Shown: positions 50,809 to 61,211 of the stretch, piece after piece
Numbering within the stretch: position 1 is the stretch's first letter
Layout of the letters: each line of letters begins with the position of its first letter
Source of the DNA: Halococcus sediminicola
Lineage (GTDB): Archaea > Halobacteriota > Halobacteria > Halobacteriales > Halococcaceae
Length of the DNA stretch: 64,000 nucleotides
Direction: 5' to 3'
NCBI RefSeq assembly: GCF_000755245.1
Contig: NZ_BBMP01000025.1
Span: 53,174 to 117,173, forward strand
Notes under the pieces: generated by a model
Databases searched by the model: none
Told to the model about the DNA's origin: nothing
The model's input: only the letters and a program-made list of their open reading frames with translations
Position numbers and translations under genes: made by a program

Positions 50809-52407
50809 TCAGAAGATCGACTTGTCGGTCTCTTTGGCGGTGAGGAATTCGAGGAGAACGGGCGTTCCCTCCTCGGTCTTCTGAACGCCGCGTTCGATCG
50901 CGTCGCTGATCTCGTCGGGCTCTTCGATGCGCTCGCCGTAGCCGCCGAGCGACTCGGCGAAGTCGGCGTAGTGACCCGAGAACTCGGTGTCGTAGGAGGC
51001 CATCTCGAAGTTGTTGAGCACGACCTCCATGACCGGGATGCCCTCGCGGGCGGCGGTCTCGAAGTCCATGCCGGTCATGCCGATAGCGCCGTCGCCCATG
51101 ATGTGGACACAGGTTTTGTCCGGGCGGATGAGCTTCGCGCCCATCATGAGACCCAGCCCGTAGCCGAGCTGTGTCGTCTTCCCCCAGCCGACGTACGAGA
51201 GCGGCTCCGTGACCTCGAAGAACGGGGCCATGAAGTCGCGTGCGTTGCCGGCGTCGTGGGTCACAATACTACTCTCCTTGTCGAGGGCCTGATCGAACTC
51301 GTGGACCACCCTGTAGGGGTTGATCGGCGTCTCGTCGGAGGTGAGTTTCGGCCGCCACTCTTCGAGCCACTCCTCGCGGACCGATTCGATCTCCCGGACG
51401 ACGTCGTCGCGGCGACCGCGCGACCCGTCGACGCGGCTCTCGACGGCATCGGTGAGCGCTTCGAGTGTCAGTTTCGCGTCGCCGACGAGCGAGTACTCCG
51501 AGGACACGTCTTTATCGATGTCGCCCGCGTCGAGCGTCGAGTGGATGACCGTTTTGTCCTCGGGGACGGTGATGCCGTAGGCGGTGTCGGTGAAACTGCA
51601 GCCGACGCCGAAGACGACGTCACACTCCTGGAGAAAGTGATGGAGCTGACCCGGCTCGCTCTTGCTGCCGGCACCGATCGAGAGCGGGTGATCCTCCGGG
51701 AAGGCGCTCTTGCCGTTGAGACTCGTCGCCACCGGCACTTCGAGTGTCTCCGCGATTTTTTTGAGCGGCTCCCACGCCTTCGCGTAGTGGACGCCCTGCC
51801 CCGCGTAGATGATCGGATTTTCCGCTTCGAGCAGCACGTCGGCGACCTCCGCGACGCCGTCAGGGTCGGGTCCCGACCGGTTCGTGCTCGTCGGCGTGTA
51901 GTCGAACTCCGAGACCTCCTCGCCGAAGACGTCCTTCGGGACCTCGACGACCGACGGCCGTTGACGACCGTTCCGGGCCGCGTTGAACGCGCGCCGCATC
52001 GTGTCGTCGACGGCGTCGGGGTCGGTGAGCTGTTCGCAGGTCTTGCTCACCGGTTGATAGGTGAGAAAGGAGTTGAATCGGGGGTCGACGTCGGTGTCGG
52101 CCAGATCGTAGCCCGCCGGAATGGCGACTAGCGGTGCCGACTCCGTGTACGCCTGTGCGACGCCCCCGACGGAATTCTCCGTGCCGGGACCGTGCTGGCA
52201 GGCGAAGGCCGCGACGTCCTCGCCCGAGGAGACGCGCCCGATACCGTCGGCCATGTGCAGCGCGGTGCGCTCCTGCCGTGTGATGATGGTGCGGACGCCC
52301 GCGTCCTCCGCCGAACCGGTGTCGAACAGGGGATTGCTCGGAAATCCGAAAAGATACTCTACGCCTTCCGCTTTCAGCACTTCCGCGATTGATTCATTAA
52401 CGTTCAT
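50809..52407 (-). CDS. ThDP-dependent carboligase/decarboxylase (acetolactate synthase-like)
   Basis: 532 residues from ATG 52407. Three-domain ThDP enzyme: N-terminal PYR domain with catalytic Glu in TRQERTALHMADG (E46) and ACQHGPGTENSVGGVAQAYTESAPLVAI; a middle domain; and the PP domain HIMGDGAIGMTGMDFETAAREGIPVMEVVLNN (GDG...NN ThDP-Mg motif). By context it could join two glyoxylates to tartronate semialdehyde. E. coli glyoxylate carboligase, however, has Val in place of that Glu, so acetolactate synthase- or sulfopyruvate-decarboxylase-like activity is also open. Divergent from the 2-hydroxyacid dehydrogenase. Confidence 0.88.
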   Translation of the reverse strand: MNVNESIAEVLKAEGVEYLFGFPSNPLFDTGSAEDAGVRTIITRQERTALHMADGIGRVSSGEDVAAFACQHGPGTENSVGGVAQAYTESAPLVAIPAGYDLADTDVDPRFNSFLTYQPVSKTCEQLTDPDAVDDTMRRAFNAARNGRQRPSVVEVPKDVFGEEVSEFDYTPTSTNRSGPDPDGVAEVADVLLEAENPIIYAGQGVHYAKAWEPLKKIAETLEVPVATSLNGKSAFPEDHPLSIGAGSKSEPGQLHHFLQECDVVFGVGCSFTDTAYGITVPEDKTVIHSTLDAGDIDKDVSSEYSLVGDAKLTLEALTDAVESRVDGSRGRRDDVVREIESVREEWLEEWRPKLTSDETPINPYRVVHEFDQALDKESSIVTHDAGNARDFMAPFFEVTEPLSYVGWGKTTQLGYGLGLMMGAKLIRPDKTCVHIMGDGAIGMTGMDFETAAREGIPVMEVVLNNFEMASYDTEFSGHYADFAESLGGYGERIEEPDEISDAIERGVQKTEEGTPVLLEFLTAKETDKSIF

Positions 52408-52457
52408 GCTAGTCCTCGGTCCGCTTGCTGGACGTCTACGCAACAAACCGGGGTGTT

Positions 52458-52469
52458 GATAAGCTTATC
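52458..52469. promoter_or_regulatory. Palindrome GATAAGCTTATC in a divergent promoter
   Basis: A perfect 12-base palindrome between the ThDP-enzyme start (52407) and the dehydrogenase start (52551). It is at 51-62 and 82-93 bases from the two starts. The halves resemble TATA-like CTTAT, so it may be both promoter and operator for the divergent pair. Compare ATAAG-N4-CTTAT at 3869-3882. Confidence 0.4.
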
Positions 52470-52550
52470 GCCTATCCGAGTCGTCACCGGAATGACCACT
52501 CGTACCAACAGAGTCAAATGACGCGCTCGCGTTCGCACGACTGTTCGGCC

Positions 52551-53489
52551 ATGACCGACGACACCGACCTGCGACGGCTCTGCATTCACGAATCGGTTGG
52601 CAACAAGATCCCCGAAGACGGCTTCGTCGCGGCGTTCGACGACCTCTCGATCCCGGTCGAGCTGGTCGCCGACGGCGAGAGGTACGACGAAAGCGACGCG
52701 GTCGCGTCGTTCGAACCTCGTCCCGAGTTCCGCGACGCCGGCTGGGTACACGTCATCCGCGCGGGCTACGACGCCTTCGACACCGACGAGTACGAGGCGA
52801 CCGGCACGCCCTTGACCAACAGCACGGGAATTCATGGGACGACCGTCGGCGAGATCGCCGTTGGCTACATGCTCTCGCTGGCCCGCATGCTCCACATCTA
52901 CCGCGACCACCAGAACCACAGCGATTGGTACGAACCTGAGTACGAACGACCGTTCACCGTCGAGAGCGAGCGCCTCTGTGTCATCGGTCTCGGAACGCTC
53001 GGGCAGGGCATCAGCGAGCGTGCGGACGCGCTCGGGATGGACGTCGTCGGCGTCCGTCGCTCCGAGAAATCGGTGTCGGGCGTCTCCGAAGTGTACCACC
53101 CCGACGACCTCCACGAAGCCATCGCGGACGCCCGCTTCGTCGCGGTCGCCGTCCCGCATACGCCGTCGACGGAGGGGATGATCAGCACCGACGAACTAGA
53201 AACGATGCGTGACGACGCCTATCTCGTCAACGTCGCCCGGGGGCCGATCGTCGATCAGGAAGCACTGGTCGACGCGCTCGATTCGGGGATCGTCGCCGGC
53301 GCGGGTCTCGACGTCTTCGAGACCGAGCCCCTCCCCGAGGAATCGCCGCTGTGGGACTTCGAGGAGGTCATCGTCTCGCCACACCGCGGGTCGGCGACGA
53401 ACCGCTACCACCTCGACATCGCCGACCTGGTCGCCGAGAACGTCCGCCGATACCAGGACGGCCAATCCCTGAAGAACCGCGTCGCCTGA
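52551..53489 (+). CDS. D-2-hydroxyacid dehydrogenase (NAD(P)-dependent)
   Basis: 312 residues from ATG 52551 (MTDDTDLRRLCIHESVGNK). Rossmann loop CVIGLGTLGQGISERADALGMDVVGVRRS; catalytic Arg in VNVARGPIVDQEAL, Glu in DVFETEPLPEESPLW and His in SPHRGSAT. Family includes glyoxylate/hydroxypyruvate reductase and phosphoglycerate dehydrogenase; no ACT domain. In this cluster it may reduce hydroxypyruvate or glyoxylate, feeding glycerate to the kinase (inference). Confidence 0.9.
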   Translation: MTDDTDLRRLCIHESVGNKIPEDGFVAAFDDLSIPVELVADGERYDESDAVASFEPRPEFRDAGWVHVIRAGYDAFDTDEYEATGTPLTNSTGIHGTTVGEIAVGYMLSLARMLHIYRDHQNHSDWYEPEYERPFTVESERLCVIGLGTLGQGISERADALGMDVVGVRRSEKSVSGVSEVYHPDDLHEAIADARFVAVAVPHTPSTEGMISTDELETMRDDAYLVNVARGPIVDQEALVDALDSGIVAGAGLDVFETEPLPEESPLWDFEEVIVSPHRGSATNRYHLDIADLVAENVRRYQDGQSLKNRVA

Positions 53490-53521
53490 ACCGACGCCCT
53501 CATCGGAACGCGCTATCGCAC

Positions 53522-53533
53522 TTTTTCGAAAAA
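53522..53533. terminator. Candidate bidirectional terminator TTTTTCGAAAAA
   Basis: A perfect 12-base palindrome of T and A tracts in the 140-base gap between two convergent genes (2-hydroxyacid dehydrogenase and tartrate-type dehydrogenase). It gives a run of five T on each strand, the signal used by archaeal RNA polymerase. Another GTCGAAAAATGG tract follows at 53603-53614. Confidence 0.5.
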
Positions 53534-53627
53534 CGTCACACCCGTCCACCGCGTGAGAATCCGCAAACGTCGGTAGTCGGCCGTGGCTCGTCGAAAACCG
53601 ACCGTCGAAAAATGGAATTTTGGCGCT

Positions 53628-54692
53628 CTACAGCCGGTCGCCGAGGTCGGAGACGACGTCGACGGTCTTCGCGTCACCGCCGAGGTCGGGCGTGCGCGGT
53701 GCGGACTCGTCGGCGAGCTGTGCCGCGACGGCATTGCGGAGGTCCGCTGCGGCGGCGTCCTCGCCGTCGCCGAGGTACTCGAACAGCATTGCGCCGGTGA
53801 GAACCGACGCGAGCGGGTTGGCGACGCCCTCCCCGGCGATGTCGGGGGCGCTGCCGTGGACCGGTTCGAACATGTCCGGATAATCGTTCTCCTCGTTGAT
53901 GTTGCCCGAGGGCGCGAGACCGAGGCTGCCGGTGATGATGGCGGCGATGTCGGTCGTGATGTCGCCGAAGAGGTTCGAGGCGACGACGACATCGAACTCC
54001 TCGGGCCGGCGAATCATGTCCATCGAGGACCGGTCGACGAGCAGGCTGTCGACCTCGACCTCCGGAAACTCTCCCGAGACCTCCTCCACGACGTCGTCCC
54101 AGAAGACCATCGAGTGGGCCTGTGCGTTCGATTTGGTGATGGAGGTGAGGTGGCCCTCGCGCTCTTCGGCCGCCTCGAAGGCGCTACGGACGATGCGTTC
54201 GGTGCCCTGCCGGGTGAACAGGCTCGACTGGACGGCGACCTCGTTGTCGAAACCGTGGTGTTCCCGGCCGCCGACGTTCGCGTACTCGCCCTCGGTGTTC
54301 TCGCGGTAGACGACGAGGTCGATGTCGCCGCCCTCGTAGCCCCGAAGCGGGCTTTCGATGCCCTCGAACAACTTGTTCGGGCGCTTGCAGATGTACTGGT
54401 CGAAGCCCTTCCGGATCGGGAGGAGAAGCCCGTTGAGCGTCACGTGGTCGGGAACTTCCGGATGGCCGACGGCCCCGAGGAAGATGGAGTCGGCCGACTC
54501 GACCCGGTCGAGTCCGTCGTCGGGCATCATCGCACCCTCCTCCAGATAGCGCTCGGTACCCCAGTCGTAGGTCGTCCGTTCGAGCGCGAAGCCGTGTTTT
54601 TCCGCGACCGCATCGAACACGTCCATCGCGGCGCTCGTGACTTCGGTACCGATACCGTCGCCCGGGATGACGGCCACGTCGTACGTCTCCAT
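53628..54692 (-). CDS. Tartrate/D-malate/isopropylmalate dehydrogenase family enzyme
   Basis: 354 residues. Beta-decarboxylating dehydrogenase: VAVIPGDGIGTEVTSAAMDVFD, FLGAVGHPEVPDHVTLNGLLLPIRKGFDQYICKRP, DLVVYRENTEGEYANVGGR, SITKSNAQAHSMVFWDDVVEEV and VASNLFGDITTDIAAIITGSLGLAPSGNIN. The GYENLLLP-like LLPIRKGFDQY segment and the neighbouring glycerate genes fit tartrate dehydrogenase/D-malate dehydrogenase (TtuC/DmlA) more than LeuB. Reaction: oxidation of a 2-hydroxy-dicarboxylate with loss of CO2. TTATTTACAAC (54713-54723, minus) is a plausible leaderless promoter. Confidence 0.88.
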   Translation of the reverse strand: METYDVAVIPGDGIGTEVTSAAMDVFDAVAEKHGFALERTTYDWGTERYLEEGAMMPDDGLDRVESADSIFLGAVGHPEVPDHVTLNGLLLPIRKGFDQYICKRPNKLFEGIESPLRGYEGGDIDLVVYRENTEGEYANVGGREHHGFDNEVAVQSSLFTRQGTERIVRSAFEAAEEREGHLTSITKSNAQAHSMVFWDDVVEEVSGEFPEVEVDSLLVDRSSMDMIRRPEEFDVVVASNLFGDITTDIAAIITGSLGLAPSGNINEENDYPDMFEPVHGSAPDIAGEGVANPLASVLTGAMLFEYLGDGEDAAAADLRNAVAAQLADESAPRTPDLGGDAKTVDVVSDLGDRL

Positions 54693-54902
54693 GCACGCCC
54701 GTATCGGGTTCGGTTGTAAATAACTGCCGATGTCGTCGATCCACGGCGTCGATGCCGGTGACAGCGGACGGCACCCTCGACTCGCCGCTCACCGATTCGT
54801 CGCCAAACGAGAACACGGCGGTGGCTACGGAACGCTCACGAACGCACTCGGCGACGATTGGCGAACTCCTTTTATTCCCACACCGATAGCGTTCACCAGA
54901 GT

Positions 54903-56657
<1,755 letters not shown>

Positions 56658-56752
56658 GTGCTCTCGGGTTCGAAATCGACTGCGCTCGCCGGTCGTCGTA
56701 CCGCTTGCGGAACTACGGAAGAAATTCGTGGGGCGTTCGATTGACTGCTATT

Positions 56753-57646
56753 TCAGTCGACGCGCGCTTCCTCGCCCGCCAGATCCTCGATGACCTGCAT
56801 CACACCGGAGTTGTCGTCGTCGCCACGGCCGGTCGTCTCCATCGCCTTGTAGAGTTCGTGGGCGATGCCGGTCTGTGGCATCGGCGCGCCGAAGGCCTCG
56901 CCGGCGTCGGTCGCGATGCGGAGGTCCTTGTACTGGTAGGAGGCGAAAAAGCCCGGGTCGAAGTCTCCCTCGATCATCGACGGCGCGCGGTTGTCGAGCG
57001 TCCAGCAGCCCGCCGCACCGCCGGAGATGGCCTCGATGACCGCATCGAGGTCCGCGCCGGCCTTCTGAGCGAAGACGAGCGCCTCGCTCACGCCGACCAT
57101 CTGGGCGGCCACGACGATCTGATTGCAGGCTTTCGTCGTCTGGCCGGCCCCGCTCGGGCCGCAGTGGGTGATCGTCTCGCCCATCGCTTCGAGCAGTTCC
57201 TCGTTGGCGTCGAAGACGCCCTCGTCGCCGCCGACCATGATCGAGAGCGTGCCGTCGATGGCTCCCTCCTCGCCACCGCTGATCGGTGCGTCGAGCATGT
57301 CCGCACCCGCTTCCTCGATCTCCGTAGCGAGTTCCTCGGTGGCGGTCGGCGAGATCGTCGACATGTCGATGACCGTCATGCCGTCGCTCAGGCCCGCGAG
57401 AATGCCGTCGTCGTCGCGGACGATCGACTCGACGACCGGCGAGTCCGGCAGGCAGGTGATGACGACGTCAGTTCGCTCGGCGACTTCCTCGGGGGAGTCG
57501 GCCCGCTCGCCACCGTACTCGACGAGTTCGTCGACCGATTCTTGCGAGCGGTTGTGTCCCACGACGTCGTAGCCCGCGTCGATGAGGTTCTTCGACATCG
57601 GGAGGCCCATAATACCGAGTCCGACGAAACCGATTGTCTCTGTCAT
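56753..57646 (-). CDS. glxR: 2-hydroxy-3-oxopropionate (tartronate semialdehyde) reductase
   Basis: 297 residues from ATG 57646. Beta-hydroxyacid dehydrogenase family: IGFVGLGIMGLPMSKNLIDAGYDVVGHNRS (nucleotide loop), DAPISGGEEGAIDGTLSIMVGGD (substrate-binding loop with GG..GA..GTL.IMVGG), and SGAGQTTKACNQIVVAAQM with catalytic Lys172. The pattern matches GlxR/GarR; 3-hydroxyisobutyrate dehydrogenase is the alternative. It would reduce tartronate semialdehyde to glycerate for the kinase. TTTTACTGG (57672-57680, minus) lies at leaderless-promoter distance. Confidence 0.9.
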   Translation of the reverse strand: MTETIGFVGLGIMGLPMSKNLIDAGYDVVGHNRSQESVDELVEYGGERADSPEEVAERTDVVITCLPDSPVVESIVRDDDGILAGLSDGMTVIDMSTISPTATEELATEIEEAGADMLDAPISGGEEGAIDGTLSIMVGGDEGVFDANEELLEAMGETITHCGPSGAGQTTKACNQIVVAAQMVGVSEALVFAQKAGADLDAVIEAISGGAAGCWTLDNRAPSMIEGDFDPGFFASYQYKDLRIATDAGEAFGAPMPQTGIAHELYKAMETTGRGDDDNSGVMQVIEDLAGEEARVD

Positions 57647-57775
57647 TCCATCACACAACTCGCACTCGGCCAGTAAAAGCCATCGGTTCGTCGTTCGCCG
57701 ACCATGCTCGACGACGACCGCCGAACGGTGGGCTGGGTCGCAAGCGTTATGTCCGTCTCGCCGGTGGCTCCGCGT

Positions 57776-58222
57776 ATGCCACAGATAGGCCAGTCAGCGC
57801 CGGCGTTCAATCTGCAAAACCACGACGGCGAGTCGGTCTCGCTTGCGGAGTTCGAGGGCCAGCGCGTCGTCCTCTACTTCTATCCGAAGGCGGGGACCGA
57901 AGGTTGTACCGTCGAGGCGAACGATTTCGGCGATGCGTTCGAGGATTTCGAGCGACGTGACGTGCAGATACTCGGCGTCTCGATGGATCCGGTCGCGGAC
58001 CTCGCCGATTTCAGGGACGACGAGTCGATTCCGTTCCCGCTATTGAGCGACGAGGACGGCACGGTCGCCGAACAGTACGACGCCGCCGGCGACGGGACCG
58101 CGCTCCGGAACACCGTCGTCATCGGGCCGGACGGCGACGTCGAAGCCGTCTACGAGGACGTCTCGCCCGACGGGCACGCCGAGCGGGTGCTCGACGATAT
58201 CGCCGACCGCGAGGCAGCGTAG
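57776..58222 (+). CDS. Bcp/PrxQ-type peroxiredoxin, one-Cys form
   Basis: 148 residues from ATG 57776. AhpC/TSA fold: APAFNLQNHDGESVSLAEFEGQRVVLYFYPKAGTEGCTVEANDFGDAF. The peroxidatic Cys is in GCT; the resolving Cys five residues later in many Bcp proteins is replaced by Asn (EANDF), so it needs an external reductant. Also VQILGVSMDPVADLADFRD and GDGTALRNTVVIGPDGDVEAVY. Removes hydroperoxides in the cytoplasm. CGTTATG at 57747-57753 suggests a leaderless start. It is divergent from the reductase gene. Confidence 0.93.
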   Translation: MPQIGQSAPAFNLQNHDGESVSLAEFEGQRVVLYFYPKAGTEGCTVEANDFGDAFEDFERRDVQILGVSMDPVADLADFRDDESIPFPLLSDEDGTVAEQYDAAGDGTALRNTVVIGPDGDVEAVYEDVSPDGHAERVLDDIADREAA

Positions 58223-58260
58223 AGCACGCGGCCGCCGTTCGTTGGAGTGGGGGTAAGAGT

Positions 58261-59544
58261 TCAGGACGACATCGTACCCGCAAGCTCGGCGATCGCGCCG
58301 GTCAGGACTCGCGTCGCGGACGCACAGCTCTCCCAGCCGGTCCATTCGAGCGGGTTGTGGGAGATGCCGTCGCGCGACGGCGCGAAGATCATCCCCGAGT
58401 CGGTGACTTTCGCCACGTGCATCGTGTCGTGGCCGGCCCCCGAGTGGAGTTCCATCGTCGAAACGCCGCTCTCGGCGGCCGCCTCGCTCAGCGCGGTCGT
58501 ACAGCGGTCGTGCATCGCTATCGGTTCGATGTCGTAGGGCCGCTCGAAGGTGGTGTCGACGCCGCGCTCGGCTTCGAGGCGCGCGAGGCTCGACTCGACC
58601 GCGCCGACGACGGCCTCCATCGAGTCGTATTCGACGTCGCGGATATCGATGCCCAGTTCGGCGTGTCCGGGCACCACGTTGACCGCGTTCGGGCTGACAT
58701 CGAGTTTTCCCACCGTGCCGACGACGGTCTCGCCCTTCTCGGCGACCACGTCCTCGGTCGCACCCTCGACGTCGAGAACCAGTTCGCTCGCCGCCGCGAG
58801 GGCGTCCGTCCGGTCGTGCATCGCCGCACAGCCCGCGTGGTTCGCCTCGCCCTGAACCTCGACTTCACAGCGGATCGTGCCGGTGATCGACGTGACGATG
58901 CCCACGGGGACGTTCGCGTCTTCGAGTCGGCTGCTCTGCTCGACGTGGACTTCGAGCCACGAGTCCCACGCGCTCGCGTCGAGTCGGCCGGTGCCCCTCG
59001 CGCCGATATCGGTCAGGGCGTCGTCGAGGGAGATACCATCATCGTCTTCGAGCGCGAGCGCCTCCTCGACCGACTGCTGGCCGCTCGCCACCGCCGAGCC
59101 GAGCACGCCGTTCGAAAAGCGCGTGCCCTCCTCCTCGGTGAAGCAGACGACCTCGACCGGCCGCCCGAGATCGGCGTCGGCCTCCTGGAGCGCACGGACG
59201 GCTTCGAGTGCGCCGTAGACCCCCAGTACCCCGTCGAAGATGCCGCCCTCGGGCACCGAATCGAGGTGGCTGCCGGCGGCGACCGCGGCTGCGTCCGGGT
59301 CGGCCCCGTCGGGCACCCACCGGCCGACGACGTTCCCGACCGCATCGACTCGGACGTCAAGACCGGCGTCCTCCAATCGCTCGACGAAATACTCGCGCAC
59401 CCGTCGGTTTGCCTCCGTGCCGGGGAGCACCGTCCGTCCGCGCCCTTCCGCGACCGCTATCGCGCCGTACTCGGCGTTCGTCTCGATGTCGTCGCGAAGC
59501 CGGTCGGCGTCGACGCAGCGAGCCGGCTCTTCGATTGTGTTCAT
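58261..59544 (-). CDS. Allantoate amidohydrolase / N-carbamoyl-L-amino-acid hydrolase (M20 family)
   Basis: 427 residues from ATG 59544. M20 metal ligands: GSHLDSVPEGGIFDGVLGVYGALEA (H93, D104), CFTEEEGTRFSNGVLGS (Glu pair), LEVHVEQSSRLED (His) and ELHSGAGHDTMHVA (His). The insertion GEANHAGCAAMHDRTDALAAASELVL is typical of the dimerisation lobe of AllC/HyuC. It removes the ureido group of allantoate or N-carbamoyl amino acids, giving ammonia and CO2. In this cluster allantoate or ureidoglycolate-type substrates are likely. Convergent with the peroxiredoxin gene. Confidence 0.93.
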   Translation of the reverse strand: MNTIEEPARCVDADRLRDDIETNAEYGAIAVAEGRGRTVLPGTEANRRVREYFVERLEDAGLDVRVDAVGNVVGRWVPDGADPDAAAVAAGSHLDSVPEGGIFDGVLGVYGALEAVRALQEADADLGRPVEVVCFTEEEGTRFSNGVLGSAVASGQQSVEEALALEDDDGISLDDALTDIGARGTGRLDASAWDSWLEVHVEQSSRLEDANVPVGIVTSITGTIRCEVEVQGEANHAGCAAMHDRTDALAAASELVLDVEGATEDVVAEKGETVVGTVGKLDVSPNAVNVVPGHAELGIDIRDVEYDSMEAVVGAVESSLARLEAERGVDTTFERPYDIEPIAMHDRCTTALSEAAAESGVSTMELHSGAGHDTMHVAKVTDSGMIFAPSRDGISHNPLEWTGWESCASATRVLTGAIAELAGTMSS

Positions 59545-59659
59545 CGTTCGCACGTCGGTAGAACGCGACCCGGTTTGAATATACCGGAACGAAGGCGCGA
59601 ACCACCCTGTCGGGCGAGAACCGACAGCGGAAAAATGGCTTATTAGTTGTGGTTGGTTC

Positions 59660-61023
59660 TCAATCCGCAGCCGGTGACGGCGACTCCGAGAGGTACTCCG
59701 TGGTGCGCTCGTCGAGATCGACCTTCCGGAGCGCGACGTAGGCGACGAAACCGACGGGCAGGCCGATCATCCACGAGAGATCGAGCATCGCGAGGCTGGC
59801 GAGCGACCCGACGAGCACGCTCGCGATCGCCGTGACCGAGAAACCCCTGATGAACCAGAACTTCGAGTCGCGGCTCTTGTCGTACAGCGAGGGGATGGAG
59901 GTATCTCCGGACCGAAATATCCAGTAATCGGCCAGCAGGACGCCGAGGACCGGCCCCAGCGGGACGGCGTAGGCGTTGATCATGAGGAAGTAGATACCGC
60001 CCTCCGCGGAGAACAGCACCCACGGGAAGGTGACGACCGAGAGCACGCTCGCGATGACGAGTCCGCGCTCCCAACTGGTGTCGATGGCGTCCTGGAGGAC
60101 GTGGACGGTCGGAATGAGGTTCAAGGTCAGGTTCGAGGAGGTCTGGGCCGCGAGGACGAACACCATCACCGCGACGCCGACCGTCGGATTCGGTGCCACG
60201 TCCATGATGGCGAACACCGGGTTCTGGGTGTTCGTCGTGATCGACGTGCCGAAGATGATGCCGACAAGCGCCATGTACAACATCGCCGGGGCGACCCCGA
60301 GCAGATGGCCGAGGACGTGGTTCCCCGAACCGCGACGCTTTTGGAGGTGACGACTGAGGTCGGCCGCGTTGAGCGCGCCCGTCATCGCCGTGCCGACGTG
60401 GGCCGCGACGATGGTGAGGAAGGGCAGCCCCCACGTGCCGCCGTAGCTGAGCGACCCGGAAGAGATGCCCTGTTTCGAGACGACCGTGAACACCGTGTAC
60501 GCGAGCAGGACGATGATGACGCCGGCGGCGATCGAGTCGAACCACTTTATCGAACTGATGCCACCCCACGCGAGGGCGACGTTCAACAGCAAGAACAGCA
60601 CGAAGATAGCTGGACGTTGCCGACACCCCACAGCGTCTGGGTGATGCTCTGGATGGCCAGCGCGCCGATCCAGTTGCCGATGCCGAGCCAGATGATCGCC
60701 GGCAGCAGGCGCACGAGGTTCGGGATGATCGCCCCACGGGTGCCGAAGGCGGCCCGCGATTGGGCGACGAAGGGGATGCCCTTCTCGTAGCCCCAGCGGC
60801 CGTTGAGGACGAAAAAGACCGCCGACGTCACCGCGCCGATGATCATGGCGACCGTGGCCTGCACCACGTTCAGCGGTCCCTGCGGATAGACGGCGAAAAA
60901 CGCCGTCGCGAACCCCTGTACGATGATGAACGACGCCCACCACACAGGAATGTAATGTGAAAGACTCATCGAACGCTGGTCGTCCGGGATCGGGTCCAGT
61001 CCTTCCGAACTCGATTCGGTCAT
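59660..61023 (-). pseudogene. NCS1-family nucleobase/allantoin permease, frameshifted
   Basis: The N-terminal 136 codons (start 61023) read RSMSLSHYIPVWWASFIIVQ, IPFVAQSRAAFGTRGAIIPN, LGIGNWIGALAIQSITQTLWGVGNV. The frame then goes to a short false tail LSSCCSCC that stops at 60583. The other frame continues perfectly: AIFVLFLLLNVALAWGGISS, LTIVAAHVGTAMTGALNAAD, GVLLADYWIFRSGDTSIPSLYD, down to 59660. The join is at about 60606-60614 and needs one added base. Both halves are high-quality NCS1 (purine-cytosine/allantoin/hydantoin transporter) sequence, so this is one gene broken recently or a single-base sequence error. Confidence 0.85.
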
Positions 61024-61091
61024 GGTGTGCCCTCGTATGGCATACTATCCCGTACGTCGTGGAGGGGAATTATATAACTTTCGTTGGCTTC

Positions 61092-61139
61092 TTCGAACGT
61101 GAGGTCCACGAACCGTCTCGAATCGCGATTTCGTTCGAA
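61092..61139. promoter_or_regulatory. TTCGAACG / CGTTCGAA inverted repeat pair
   Basis: TTCGAACG (61092-61099) and CGTTCGAA (61132-61139) are exact complements in the divergent gap between the permease (start 61023) and the allantoinase (start 61212). CGAACGTTCG, a ten-base palindrome made of the same halves, occurs at 49074-49083. Candidate binding site of the cluster's IclR regulator. Confidence 0.35.
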
Positions 61140-61180
61140 CAACTCGATTCGATTCGTTCACGGGACCGGACAGCCAAACG

Positions 61181-61188
61181 ACTATACG
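61181..61188 (+). promoter_or_regulatory. TATA-like box of the allantoinase gene
   Basis: ACTATACG ends 23 bases before the ATG at 61212, consistent with a leaderless mRNA. On the other strand GGATAGTATG (61041-61050) plays the same role for the permease at 61023. Confidence 0.4.
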
Positions 61189-61211
61189 TCACTGGATAGA
61201 ATCGGCGGTCG

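Noticed and set aside
60583..61023. Stand-alone 146-residue membrane protein
   Set aside because: It is the N-terminal part of the NCS1 permease; its Ser/Cys tail is a frameshift artefact.
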